Positions 32,184-40,364 of a DNA stretch of 48,995 nt are shown in pieces. How positions within the stretch are numbered: position 1 is the stretch's first letter; each line of letters opens with the position of its first letter. The notes under the pieces are model-generated. The model saw only the letters and a list, made by a program, of their open reading frames with translations. It searched no databases and was not told the origin of the DNA. Made by a program: the position numbers and the translations under genes. The stretch comes from Halothiobacillaceae bacterium (GTDB taxonomy: Bacteria; Pseudomonadota; Gammaproteobacteria; Halothiobacillales; Halothiobacillaceae): assembly GCA_016938615.1 (NCBI GenBank), contig JAFGUH010000132.1, forward strand, positions 1 to 48,995, in the 5' to 3' direction.

Positions 32184-32419
32184 ATGGCCAATCCATCGAC
32201 GATTCTCGAGTCGAGCATCACCTGCCCGCTTTGCGGATAGTCGAAAAACGAAGCCATGCCACCCGATGCCTGCCAGTGGTTCTACGAATATGACGGGTGT
32301 CAGACCTTGCTGCGTCGAAGCCAGGCCACTGCTGCGTGTTTTTCTCATACGGCAGCGTGCCCTACCCGCCGGTCCAAGACGGCCAGGGATGCTGCGAGTC
32401 GCAATCCAGCGGAAGCTAA
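32184..32419 (+). pseudogene. decayed GDCCVxC-domain protein gene
   Basis: Starting from ATG at 32184 the translation reads MANPSTILESSITCPLCG, then TAG (32238-32240), then SKNEAMPPDACQWFYEYDG and CQTLLR. After one base lost near 32316-32317 it continues in another frame as KPGHCCVFFSYGSVPYPPVQ, then DGQGCCES, ending TAA at 32417-32419. The assembled protein matches GDCCVxC-domain proteins: CPxCG, DACQWFYE, the GDCCVxC core and SYGSVPCPP. The core reads GHCCVFF, so the final C/U is Phe and GD is GH. There is thus a nonsense change, a frameshift and loss of key cysteines. The whole lies antisense-free between tetR and the WYL gene. Confidence 0.72.
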
Positions 32420-32442
32420 ATGGGCAACGCGACGGAAAGCGG

Positions 32443-33348
32443 TCAGAATGCCCGTCCCGGCCGTGCTACCACTTCAGGATTCACCAGACGGATTTGTTGT
32501 ATCACCGCGTCGGGGTGTTCGCGCTCGGGCTCGATCTGCATCAGGCGCAGCAGGTAGGGCAGCAACGCCCGGCGCACGCTCACCTGCCGCTCGCCGTCGA
32601 CCATGCCGTAGTCCGCTGCGATCACCGCCTGTTGGGCTGCGGGCAGGTCCGGGTGCACACCCACCCGCAACACCACCTCCTCGAACCAGTCGCCATCCCC
32701 ATCGCGCGGGGCGCCCGGTCGATCCGGCAGCGGTTCGGCGCTCGCCATCCGCGCCAGCACGAAGTCGCGGTACTCGTCGTGCTCGTGGCTGAAGGCGCGC
32801 AGGTGCCAGCGAAAGCCGCTGAACACCAGCGTGTGCGGCGAGAGCTCGATCGCGCGCGGCTCGGGGCGACGCATGGACTGGTAGTCCACCCGCAAACGAT
32901 GCCCGTTGCTGGCCGCCGCCGAGACCGCCCGCAGGATGTCGAGATCCAACTCGCGCTCGAGCGGGCGCAGCAACTCCACGTTCGGCCCGGCCGCCGCCAG
33001 CGCGACTACCGGCCGATCCGCCCCCGGCAAGGCGCCCAGCACGTCGAGCAGCTCCGAGGTCCGCCCGGACAACAGCCGTGCGGCGAAGTGCTCGCCCGGC
33101 TCGTAATACTTCTGCGAGCGGTTGTAGACGAGGTTGTCCGGGGCGAGCGCCTGGTAGACGGCGAAGTCCTTGGAGGCCTGCGCGCGGCTGATGCCGAAGG
33201 TCTCGGTCAGGGCCTGGGTGCGCACCCAGCCGTTGAGCAGCAGGGTGCATTCGAGCAGCTTGAGACGCTGGCGCAGGTCCCACTTGAGGTCATCGATGGC
33301 CGGATCGGGGGCGGGATCAGTCATAAGGAGGGGCGGCGCGGTAGTCAT
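32443..33348 (-). CDS. WYL-domain transcriptional regulator
   Basis: 301 aa. A winged-helix part (WVRTQALTETFGISRAQASKDFAVY) precedes a WYL domain (HRLRVDYQSMRRPEPRAIELSPHTLVFSGFRWHLRAFSH) and a C-terminal WCX-like extension. The layout resembles BrxR/CapW-type regulators, but no defence genes are nearby. The ATG at 33348 has GGAG 10 bases upstream and is preferred to 33357 or 33324. A minus-strand TTGACA at 33383-33378 with GAGAAT 16 bases on would place transcription almost at this ATG. It is divergent from the small gene at 33477. Confidence 0.85.
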   Translation of the reverse strand: MTTAPPLLMTDPAPDPAIDDLKWDLRQRLKLLECTLLLNGWVRTQALTETFGISRAQASKDFAVYQALAPDNLVYNRSQKYYEPGEHFAARLLSGRTSELLDVLGALPGADRPVVALAAAGPNVELLRPLERELDLDILRAVSAAASNGHRLRVDYQSMRRPEPRAIELSPHTLVFSGFRWHLRAFSHEHDEYRDFVLARMASAEPLPDRPGAPRDGDGDWFEEVVLRVGVHPDLPAAQQAVIAADYGMVDGERQVSVRRALLPYLLRLMQIEPEREHPDAVIQQIRLVNPEVVARPGRAF

Positions 33349-33394
33349 GCTGCCCATTCTCCGCCCACCCGACGGTATGTCAATAAAAATGACG

Positions 33395-33455
33395 CTAGTT
33401 TGTTGACACGTCGAGATTGTGTGCATACTATCTGGACATGCCTAGTTTGTAGGCA
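33395..33455. promoter_or_regulatory. repeat-flanked promoter region between the WYL gene and 33477
   Basis: CTAGTTTGT occurs twice (33395-33403 and 33442-33450) on the same strand, each followed by a similar WGRCA. The second copy is part of an inverted repeat TGCCTA/TAGGCA (33439-33455). The copies bracket the plus-strand promoter, one ending on the -35 and the other just after the -10. A WYL-regulator operator is likely from context. Confidence 0.5.
33403..33431 (+). promoter_or_regulatory. sigma-70 promoter of the 33477 gene
   Basis: TTGACA (33403-33408), a 17-base spacer and TACTAT (33426-33431) give a near-consensus promoter. It is 45 bases from the start codon of the small gene. Confidence 0.7.
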
Positions 33456-33476
33456 GTCAACGAAAGGAGCACCGCC

Positions 33477-33791
33477 ATGCAGACCTACCACGACGACGTG
33501 ATCGATTTCTGGGCCAACATCTTCCGCGCCTGCCGACTGTCGACCACCGGGCTCGACCTGGAGACCTTCCTCGAGGCCCCCGCCCAGCACCTGGAACGAC
33601 TGGGCCTGTCGGATGCCGTCGAAATGCTCGCAGGCTCCCACCTGCCGCTGCTGCCCGAACAGGCCGCGGTGCGCCGCGAGATCGACGCCCGCTTCCCCCA
33701 CGCCCCCGCAATCAACCCGGTGCCGCAGTCAGCGGCCACCCGGGCGGGCGCCTTTCTCCCGCCACCGACCTTCCTCGCCACCGCAAGCTGA
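33477..33791 (+). CDS. small protein of unknown function controlled by the WYL gene region
   Basis: 104 aa, not recognised. It has no signal peptide or membrane helix. The N-terminal half is predicted helical and acidic (YHDDVIDFWANIFRACRL, LDLETFLEAP); the C-terminal third is rich in Pro, Ala and Arg and may be flexible. AAAGGAG lies seven bases before the ATG and a near-consensus promoter precedes it, so it is very probably a real, well-expressed gene. Its function may be inferred from what the adjacent WYL regulator controls. Confidence 0.7.
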   Translation: MQTYHDDVIDFWANIFRACRLSTTGLDLETFLEAPAQHLERLGLSDAVEMLAGSHLPLLPEQAAVRREIDARFPHAPAINPVPQSAATRAGAFLPPPTFLATAS

Positions 33792-33924
33792 TCACGGCCC
33801 TCGCCTCGCCGACGGGGCAAGTAGTCTCCGCGGCGTCGCCGGGCCGCATCCGCTGGACGGTCGGGCTCGCGTATAGTTGGGTGACTGTCACCCACGCCCG
33901 AACCGAGAGCCTGACCCGAGAGCA

Positions 33925-35652
33925 ATGGACGCGACCAACTCGTTTATCCTGCTCGGCGCCCTGCTGCTGTTCACCAGCATCCTCGCCGGCATGGCCTCGT
34001 CGCGGTTCGGCTTCCCGCTGCTGCTGATCTTTCTCGGCGTGGGCATGCTCGCCGGCCAGGACGGCATCGGCGGCGTGCAGTTCGACGACTTCGAAACCGC
34101 CTTCCTGATCGGCAACCTCGCGCTGGCGATCATCCTGCTCGATGGCGGCCTGCGCACGCATATCCGCACCTTCCGCGTCGCCCTCAAGCCCGCCCTGTCG
34201 CTGGCGACCGTCGGCGTGATGATCACCGCCGGGGCCATGGGCGCGCTGGCCACCTGGCTGATGGGCTTCGGCTGGCATTACGGGCTGCTGATGGGGGCGA
34301 TCATCGGCTCGACCGACGCGGCTGCGGTGTTCTCGCTGCTGAAGGGCAGCGGCACGCGGCTGAACGAACGGGTCGGCTCGACGCTCGAGATCGAGTCGGG
34401 CATCAACGACCCGATGGCGATCTTCCTCACCATCACCCTGCTCGAGGTGATCTCGGCCGGCCAGTCGCTGCTCGACCCGTGGATCCTGGTGTTCCTGGTC
34501 CAGCAGTTCGGCATCGGCGCGGTGCTGGGCGTCGCCTTCGGCTTTGTCCTGCGCGAGGTGCTGCGCCGCATCGAGCTGGCCGAGGGGCTCTACGCGCTGC
34601 TGATCGCCTCGGGCGGCTTGCTGTCGTTCGCGCTGATCAACGAGCTCGGCGGCAGCGGGTTCCTCGGCGTCTATCTCACCGGGCTGGTGATCGGCACGGC
34701 ACGCAACCGCGGCACCTTCCACGTCCTGCGCATCATGGACGGGCTGGCCTGGCTGGCGCAGGCGGGCATGTTCCTGATTCTGGGGCTGCTGGTCACCCCG
34801 TCGGCGGTGCTCGACCAGATCGTCCCGGCGCTGATCCTGGCCTTCGCCCTGCTCCTGGTCGCCCGGCCGATCGCGATCTGGATCGGGCTGTGGCCGTTTC
34901 ACTTCAATTGGCGGGAGACCACCTTCATCGCCTGGGTGGGCCTGCGTGGCGCGGTGCCGATCGTGCTGGCGCTATTCCCGATGATCTACGGCATCCCCGA
35001 TGCCGAGCGCTTCTTCGAGATCGCCTACGTGGTGGTAATCACCTCGCTGTTGATCCAGGGCAGCACCGTGCCGCTGGCCGCCCGCCTGCTCAAGGTCGAG
35101 GTGCCACCGCTGGCCGAGCCACGCCAGCGCGCCGATCTGAACCTGCCGATCGAACCGCGCCTGGAGATGGTGCAGTTCGTGGTTGGAGAACACACCGATG
35201 CCGATCGTGCCGGCCCCGAACTGATGCCATTCGGCGAATCGGTAATGATCGCGGGCGTCGTGCGCAATCTCGCCTTGCGCAAACCGGAGACGGGCTTTCG
35301 CTTCCAGTCGGGCGACATCGTGCTGACGATCATTCCCGAGGACATGATCAACGATCTCAACCGCTTCTTCACCGGCGAGCGCCGCAAGAAGGCCGATCTG
35401 GCCGAGCAGACCTTCTTCGGCGCCTTCTCCCTGCGCGGCGGGGCGAAGATCGCCGATCTCGCCCAGGTCTACGGCATCGAGCCGCCCGAGGCATTGCAGG
35501 AGGCAACTCTCGACGAGGCGATCAAGTCGCTGTTGCGCAACCCGCCGGTCGTGGGCGATTCAGTGGATCTGGATCGCGTCAGCCTGACCGTGCGCGAGAT
35601 GGACGGCCCGACGATCACCCAGGTGGGTCTCAAGTTCCGCGAAGAGGGTTGA
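33925..35652 (+). CDS. nhaP2: CPA1-type potassium/proton antiporter, NhaP2/CvrA-like
   Basis: 575 aa. About twelve hydrophobic helices cover residues 1-395, with the family segments GSTDAAAVFSLL and ESGINDPMAIFLTITLLE (ion-binding Asp pair) and the GLRGAVPIVLA motif. A cytoplasmic tail follows with a TrkA-C/RCK-C region (about 400-490) and a CorC/HlyC-like end (about 500-575), the arrangement of NhaP2. It exchanges K+ (or Na+) for H+, relevant in a salt-exposed organism. The ATG at 33925 is preferred over an upstream in-frame start at 33877. Confidence 0.9.
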   Translation: MDATNSFILLGALLLFTSILAGMASSRFGFPLLLIFLGVGMLAGQDGIGGVQFDDFETAFLIGNLALAIILLDGGLRTHIRTFRVALKPALSLATVGVMITAGAMGALATWLMGFGWHYGLLMGAIIGSTDAAAVFSLLKGSGTRLNERVGSTLEIESGINDPMAIFLTITLLEVISAGQSLLDPWILVFLVQQFGIGAVLGVAFGFVLREVLRRIELAEGLYALLIASGGLLSFALINELGGSGFLGVYLTGLVIGTARNRGTFHVLRIMDGLAWLAQAGMFLILGLLVTPSAVLDQIVPALILAFALLLVARPIAIWIGLWPFHFNWRETTFIAWVGLRGAVPIVLALFPMIYGIPDAERFFEIAYVVVITSLLIQGSTVPLAARLLKVEVPPLAEPRQRADLNLPIEPRLEMVQFVVGEHTDADRAGPELMPFGESVMIAGVVRNLALRKPETGFRFQSGDIVLTIIPEDMINDLNRFFTGERRKKADLAEQTFFGAFSLRGGAKIADLAQVYGIEPPEALQEATLDEAIKSLLRNPPVVGDSVDLDRVSLTVREMDGPTITQVGLKFREEG

Positions 35653-35707
35653 TCACCCGGGCTTGCCAGCCGGGAGATATCAGCCTGCTCATACCAACCA
35701 GCACACC

Positions 35708-36307
35708 TCAGCCGGGCTCGAGCAGCCGGCCGACCCGCTCGCGCAGGGCCGGGACCACCTCGGCCTCGAACCAGGGGTTGTTGCGTAACCAGCGGTTGTT
35801 GCGCGGACTGGGATGCGGCAACGGAAAATGCGTCGGGGCCAGGCGCCGCCAGTCGGCGACGACGTCGGTCAGCCGCTGACCACCCTTGAGCCCCAGGTGC
35901 CAGCCCAGCGCGTAGAGGCCGATCACGACCGTGGTTTCCACCTCCGGCATGGCCGCCAGCAACGGCCGGCGCCAGGTCGGGGCGCACTCGGGCCGCGGCG
36001 GCAGGTCCCCGCCCCGGCCGGTGCCGGGAAAGCAGAAGCCCATCGGCACGATGGCGATCGCCGGGTGGTGGTAGAAGGTCTCGCGGTCGATCCCGAGCCA
36101 GTCACGCAGCCGGTCGCCGCTGGGGTCGTTGAACGGCAGGCCGGTCTCGTGCACGCGCCGCCCCGGGGCCTGGGCGGCGATCAGCAGCCGCGCCTCGGGC
36201 CGGGCAATGAACACCGGCCGTGGGCCGAGCGGCAGTTCCGGCTCGCACAGCCGGCAGGCGCGAATGTCCGCTGCGAGGGACTCGATATCGGGTGGCTCAG
36301 CCGGCAT
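35708..36307 (-). CDS. uracil-DNA glycosylase family protein
   Basis: 199 aa. The UDG fold motifs are AAQAPGRRVHETGLPFNDPSG (glycosylase motif 1 region), followed by YHHPAIAIVPMGFCFPG and LPHPSPRN, which includes the second active-site loop with His and Pro-Ser. This subgroup carries CRLC near the N-terminus but not the full 4Fe-4S pattern, so it is not a classical family-4 enzyme. It should remove or bind uracil or related bases in DNA. The ATG overlaps the histone-deacetylase-like stop by 11 bases. The frame open upstream for many more codons lies inside that gene. Confidence 0.82.
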   Translation of the reverse strand: MPAEPPDIESLAADIRACRLCEPELPLGPRPVFIARPEARLLIAAQAPGRRVHETGLPFNDPSGDRLRDWLGIDRETFYHHPAIAIVPMGFCFPGTGRGGDLPPRPECAPTWRRPLLAAMPEVETTVVIGLYALGWHLGLKGGQRLTDVVADWRRLAPTHFPLPHPSPRNNRWLRNNPWFEAEVVPALRERVGRLLEPG

Positions 36308-37226
36308 CCAGCGCCTGAAGGTGCGCGAGCACCGAGTCCTCCAGTGCCTGCAGGTCGTACCCGCCCTCGAGCAGCGAGACCACTGGCAGGTCATCGCCGC
36401 CGGCAGCCGCGATCGCCTCGCGGGTAATCCAGGCGAAGTCCTCCTCGAGCAGCAGCAGACCGCCCAGCAGGTCCTGCTTGTGGGCGTCGAAGCCTGCCGA
36501 GAACAGCAACAATTGCGGCTGGAACTCGGCCAGGGTATCGAACCAGCCCGAGTCGCGGATCGCCCGGCGAAAGCCCTCGCCGTCGGTGAGGTTCTCCAGC
36601 GGCACGGGGTGGCAGTTGTCGGCCAGCGGCGGGATGCCCGAGTAGGGGTAGAACGGATGCTGAAAGCTGGAGAAGAGGTGCACCGGCGCGCTGTTGGCGA
36701 CGATCTGCTCGGTGCCGTCTCCGTGATGCACGTCGAAATCGACGATCGCCACCCGCTCGAGGCCATGGTGCCGAACGGCGTGGTAGGCGGCGATCGCGAC
36801 ATTGTTGAACACGCAGAATCCCGCCGGGCGACAGGGTGCGGCGTGATGACCCGGCGGACGAGTCGCGAGGAAGGCCCGACGGTCGGGGCCGGCCAGTACC
36901 CGATCCACCGCGTCCATCGCCCCGCCGACCACCCGCCGGCTCGCCTCGAGCGTGTACTGATTGAGCGAGGTGTCGCCATCGACACGCAGGGGGTTATGAC
37001 CCTTGGGCGCCTGCCGGAAGATGGCATCGACATAGCGTGGATCGTGCGCGAGCTCGTAGTCCACCTTGTCCGCGAGCGGGGGCTCCAGGCGCCGGTAGCG
37101 AACCGGCGGCAGGCGGTCGATCGCCGCCATGACCGCATCGAGACGCTCTGGACGCTCCGGGTGCGGCAGCATCACGTCGTTCTCGTTCTCGTGCTTCCAG
37201 CAGACCGGATGGCTGTAGATCAACAT
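36297..37226 (-). CDS. histone deacetylase-like amidohydrolase
   Basis: 309 aa of the arginase/HDAC superfamily, class II-like. Zinc and charge-relay residues are visible in RPPGHHA, DFDVHHGDGTEQIV, SAGFDAH and LLEGGYDL. Substrates in bacteria include acetylpolyamines and acetylated proteins, not identifiable here. The ATG at 37226 has GAGG nine bases upstream; a frame to 37316 is less likely. It overlaps the UDG-like gene, so the two are co-translated. Confidence 0.88.
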   Translation of the reverse strand: MLIYSHPVCWKHENENDVMLPHPERPERLDAVMAAIDRLPPVRYRRLEPPLADKVDYELAHDPRYVDAIFRQAPKGHNPLRVDGDTSLNQYTLEASRRVVGGAMDAVDRVLAGPDRRAFLATRPPGHHAAPCRPAGFCVFNNVAIAAYHAVRHHGLERVAIVDFDVHHGDGTEQIVANSAPVHLFSSFQHPFYPYSGIPPLADNCHPVPLENLTDGEGFRRAIRDSGWFDTLAEFQPQLLLFSAGFDAHKQDLLGGLLLLEEDFAWITREAIAAAGGDDLPVVSLLEGGYDLQALEDSVLAHLQALDAG

Positions 37227-37415
37227 GGTTAACGTCCTCGCCTCGGGCCCTCCGATCAGGCACTCGACCGGTGGCTTGCAAACCAGGAAACCGTCAGCAT
37301 CACCAGACTCGCGCATTTTCCCCCAGACCGAAAGGCCGAGGGAATGACGCGAGAACTCGCAACGGTGAACTCCGGGCCTGCGGTGCGGCTCGGTGGAGGT
37401 CGACGACCGGTCTGC

Positions 37416-38330
37416 TCAGTTCCAGCCGATGAACGCGGTGGCTGCATCGGCCGCGTCATAAAGGAAAAGGTCGCGGAACATGTGATCCGCGCCGGAGACG
37501 ACCGTCATCTCGATGTGATCGTCCTCGACCCGATCGGCCATCCTGGCCTCCAGGTCGGTCACCGTCGTGTCAGCACCGGCGACGACGACCAGCGTCGGTA
37601 CGCTCGTTTCGCCCAGCACGGTCGGCGTGTCCATCATCGGGTCCTCGCGGTAGTAGCTGACCACGCTCTCCGCGGCGACCCTGGTGTCCGGGCAGTAGAT
37701 GAAATCCATCTCCATGATCTCGTCACCACGACCGGCGTCGAGCAGCGCCTCGGCCTTCTCGAGCAGCGGGCCCAGTTCGGTGTCGTAGTTCGACTTGTAG
37801 TCCTTGGCATAGTAGCCCGGTGACCAGGTCTGCGGGGCAAGCAGCACGGCCTTTTCGACCATCGGATCGGGCTGATCGGCCAGATAGCGCGCCACCTGGT
37901 TGCCGCCCCGCGAGTGGCCCAGAACGGCCAGGCGTTTCGCACCCTCGCCCTTGAGCCATTCGACCCAGGCGGCAATCTCGTCGACGGCCTCTTCGTGCTT
38001 GTGACGGTGGGTGACGTCGCAGTCGTACATCCCTTCACGACCATCCAGGCCCAGGCTCAGGTTGACCGCGAGCGCGTTGTAGCCTGCCTCGGCCAGCAAT
38101 GACTGCATGCTCTCCATGATTTCCATCTGACCATGGGCGAGCGTGCCGTGGACCATCAGCACCACTCCGTCACTCGGGTCCTTGCCCGGCGCGGTTTCCA
38201 TGTGCCCCACCAGGGTAAGGCCATCATGTTCGATCTCGACTCGGTCGGCTGCTTGCGCCCCGTGAACCAGGCCGCCGAGAAACGGCAGGGCAAGGACAAT
38301 TGCCATCAGGGTTCGAATGGTGCGTGTCAT
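37416..38330 (-). CDS. secreted alpha/beta hydrolase
   Basis: 304 aa. A signal peptide (1-27, ending HGAQA) is followed by an alpha/beta-hydrolase fold with oxyanion region VVLMVHGTLAHG, the nucleophile elbow GHSRGG, an acidic residue in VVAGADTTV, and the His in SGADHMFRD. A short insertion with Cys (YDCD, FIYCPD) may form a disulfide. Substrate unknown; esterase or peptidase relatives exist. It lies between the UDG/HDAC pair and fabG, on the same strand. Confidence 0.82.
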   Translation of the reverse strand: MTRTIRTLMAIVLALPFLGGLVHGAQAADRVEIEHDGLTLVGHMETAPGKDPSDGVVLMVHGTLAHGQMEIMESMQSLLAEAGYNALAVNLSLGLDGREGMYDCDVTHRHKHEEAVDEIAAWVEWLKGEGAKRLAVLGHSRGGNQVARYLADQPDPMVEKAVLLAPQTWSPGYYAKDYKSNYDTELGPLLEKAEALLDAGRGDEIMEMDFIYCPDTRVAAESVVSYYREDPMMDTPTVLGETSVPTLVVVAGADTTVTDLEARMADRVEDDHIEMTVVSGADHMFRDLFLYDAADAATAFIGWN

Positions 38331-38490
38331 GGGTCAAGCCCCCTTCATTTGTGACGATTCAATGGCCATCGGCTCCAGCGAGGATTCTAGGCCGAAAACT
38401 CATCGGAACGTCGTCAGGTCGGGGGAAATCGATAAGCCAGACCATGCAATCAGCCCGTTGGGCAACGGGCGCGAACGAAACGGCAGGGGT

Positions 38491-39249
38491 TCAGCCCATG
38501 TACATGCCGCCGTTGACGTGAATCGTTTGGCCATTGATGTACGCAGCTTGGGGAGCCGCCAGGAAACGCACCGCCGAGGCGATCTCCTCGGGCTGGCCCA
38601 GGCGGCCGTTGGGAATGTTGCCCAACAGCGCTTCCTTCTGCTTTTCCGGCAGATCGCGGGTCATGTCGGTCTCGATGAAGCCCGGGGCGACCACGTTGAC
38701 GGTCACGCCACGCGGGCCGAGCTCGCGGGCCAGCGACTTGGAGAACCCCATGATGCCGGCCTTGGCCGCCGCGTAGTTGGTCTGCCCGGCGTTACCCATC
38801 GAACCGACCACCGAGGCGATCGAGATGATGCGCCCCCAGCGGGCCTTGGCCATCGACCGCATCACCTTCTGCGAGAGCCGGAACACCGAGGTGAGGTTGG
38901 TGTCGAGGATCGCGTCCCAGTCGTCTTCCTTCATCCGCATCAACAACGTGTCGCGGGTGATGCCGGCGTTGTTGACCAGCACCGCGACCGGCCCGAAACG
39001 CGACTCGATCTCCTTGATCACCGTGTCGACCTGCGCGCTATCGGTGACGTCAAGCGCCATGCCGGCGCCCTTCTCGCCCAGGCGTTCGTCGATCGCCGCC
39101 GCGCCCTTCTCCGAGGTGGCCGTACCGACGACAGTCGCCCCGGCGGCAACCAGTGCATCGGCGATGGCCGCGCCGATGCCGCGCGAGGCACCGGTCACCA
39201 GGGCAACGCGGCCGTCGAGGTTGGCAAATTGAGTCGCTTGTTCAGACAT
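38491..39249 (-). CDS. fabG: 3-oxoacyl-[acyl-carrier-protein] reductase FabG
   Basis: 252-aa short-chain dehydrogenase that reduces 3-oxoacyl-ACP with NADPH in fatty-acid synthesis. TGASRGIG binds the cofactor, NNAG follows, and the catalytic Ser (IASVVGS) and YAAAK Tyr/Lys pair are intact. The end AAYINGQTIHVNGGMYM is typical of FabG. It follows fabD by 39 bases. The usual acpP and fabF are not downstream; a secreted hydrolase is there instead. Confidence 0.94.
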   Translation of the reverse strand: MSEQATQFANLDGRVALVTGASRGIGAAIADALVAAGATVVGTATSEKGAAAIDERLGEKGAGMALDVTDSAQVDTVIKEIESRFGPVAVLVNNAGITRDTLLMRMKEDDWDAILDTNLTSVFRLSQKVMRSMAKARWGRIISIASVVGSMGNAGQTNYAAAKAGIMGFSKSLARELGPRGVTVNVVAPGFIETDMTRDLPEKQKEALLGNIPNGRLGQPEEIASAVRFLAAPQAAYINGQTIHVNGGMYMG

Positions 39250-39288
39250 GGGGATTCCTCGTGATGATTCGTGTTCGATCGGCCCGGC

Positions 39289-40215
39289 TTACTCGGCGCC
39301 CAGTGCCTTTTCCAGGGTCGCCTGGTCGAAGACGGCCTTGGCGCCCATCTGACGATCGATGCGACGCGCCAGCCCAGTAAGCACCTTGCCCGGGCCGAAC
39401 TCGACCTGGTCGCCGGCGCCCATCGCCTGCATCGCCTGGACGCAGGCGACCCACTGGACCGGGCGGAACAGCTGCTCGACCAGTGCCGTGGCGATGGCCT
39501 CGGGCTTGTCGTGGGTCAGGGCATCGACGTTGTGAATGACGGGGATCTGCGGGGCCCGGAGGTCGACCTGGGCGATCTCGGCGCGCAGCTGTTCGCCAGC
39601 CTCGCGCATGAGCGAGGAATGCGACGGCACGCTCACCGGCAGCAGGACGAAACGCTTGGCACCGGCCTCGCTCGCGAGCGCCTCGGCCCGTTCGACGGCC
39701 GCGCGATCACCGGCGATCACCACCTGCCCGGGGGCATTGAAATTGACGGCCTCGCAAACCGCTCCATCGGCGGCCTGCTTGCAGACGCCGCGCACCGCCT
39801 CGTCCTCGAGACCCAGCACCGCGGCCATCGCGCCCTGCCCTTCGGCCACGGCCGACTGCATCAGCTGGCCGCGCCGGGCGACCAGCGCGACGGCGGCCTC
39901 GAAATCGATGGACTCGGCGGCGACCAGGGCGGCGTATTCGCCCAGGCTGTGACCGGCCAGCGCGGCGGGCATGGCGCCGCCGTTGTGACGCCATATCTGC
40001 CAGGCGGCCACATCGGCGGCAAGCATGGCCGGCTGGGTGACTTCGGTGCGGTTCAGGTCGGCGGATTCGCCCTCGGCCACGAGTTTCCAGAGATCGTAAC
40101 CGAGCACGTCGCCGGCCCGGTCGAACACCGCCTGCGCGACATCCTCGTGCTCGCCCCAGCCACTGGCCATGCCGACCGATTGGGAACCCTGTCCCGGAAA
40201 CACCCCTGCAATCAT
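39289..40215 (-). CDS. fabD: malonyl CoA-acyl carrier protein transacylase FabD
   Basis: 308 aa. Transfers malonyl from CoA to ACP. FPGQGSQ near the start, the nucleophile Ser in GHSLGEYAAL, the Arg of ARRGQLMQ, and VPSHSSLM (catalytic His) identify it. fabG follows at once. fabH/plsX/rpmF, normally upstream, are replaced by a plus-strand glycosyltransferase. Confidence 0.94.
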   Translation of the reverse strand: MIAGVFPGQGSQSVGMASGWGEHEDVAQAVFDRAGDVLGYDLWKLVAEGESADLNRTEVTQPAMLAADVAAWQIWRHNGGAMPAALAGHSLGEYAALVAAESIDFEAAVALVARRGQLMQSAVAEGQGAMAAVLGLEDEAVRGVCKQAADGAVCEAVNFNAPGQVVIAGDRAAVERAEALASEAGAKRFVLLPVSVPSHSSLMREAGEQLRAEIAQVDLRAPQIPVIHNVDALTHDKPEAIATALVEQLFRPVQWVACVQAMQAMGAGDQVEFGPGKVLTGLARRIDRQMGAKAVFDQATLEKALGAE

Positions 40216-40364
40216 GGTCTCGCCTCGCCACTCGCCATTTCAAACGGTCGCGATCGTACCACAGGGCCCATGACGGGCCGCCCCGCCCGGGACACCGAAA
40301 CGTCACAGGCGGCGGCGAGAATGTACGGGCTCATGCCGCACGACTCGCCTGGAGGCGACGCCTT

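Noticed and set aside
32318-32345. Selenocysteine in the GDCCVxC relic
   Set aside because: The residue where selenocysteine could stand is encoded by TTC, not TGA, and the frame is broken upstream.
32095-33501. 468-codon plus-strand open frame
   Set aside because: Most of it is antisense to the WYL regulator and it has no recognisable domain. Its first part crosses the GDCCVxC relic in a different frame.
33348-33791. BREX or CBASS locus linked to the WYL regulator
   Set aside because: No pgl, brx, cyclase or effector genes are present, and neighbours are an antiporter and TetR gene.
36308-37138. Upstream extension of the uracil-DNA glycosylase frame
   Set aside because: It lies wholly inside the histone-deacetylase-like gene and has Arg/Ser-rich composition. 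The ATG at 36307, overlapping that gene's stop, is a natural start.
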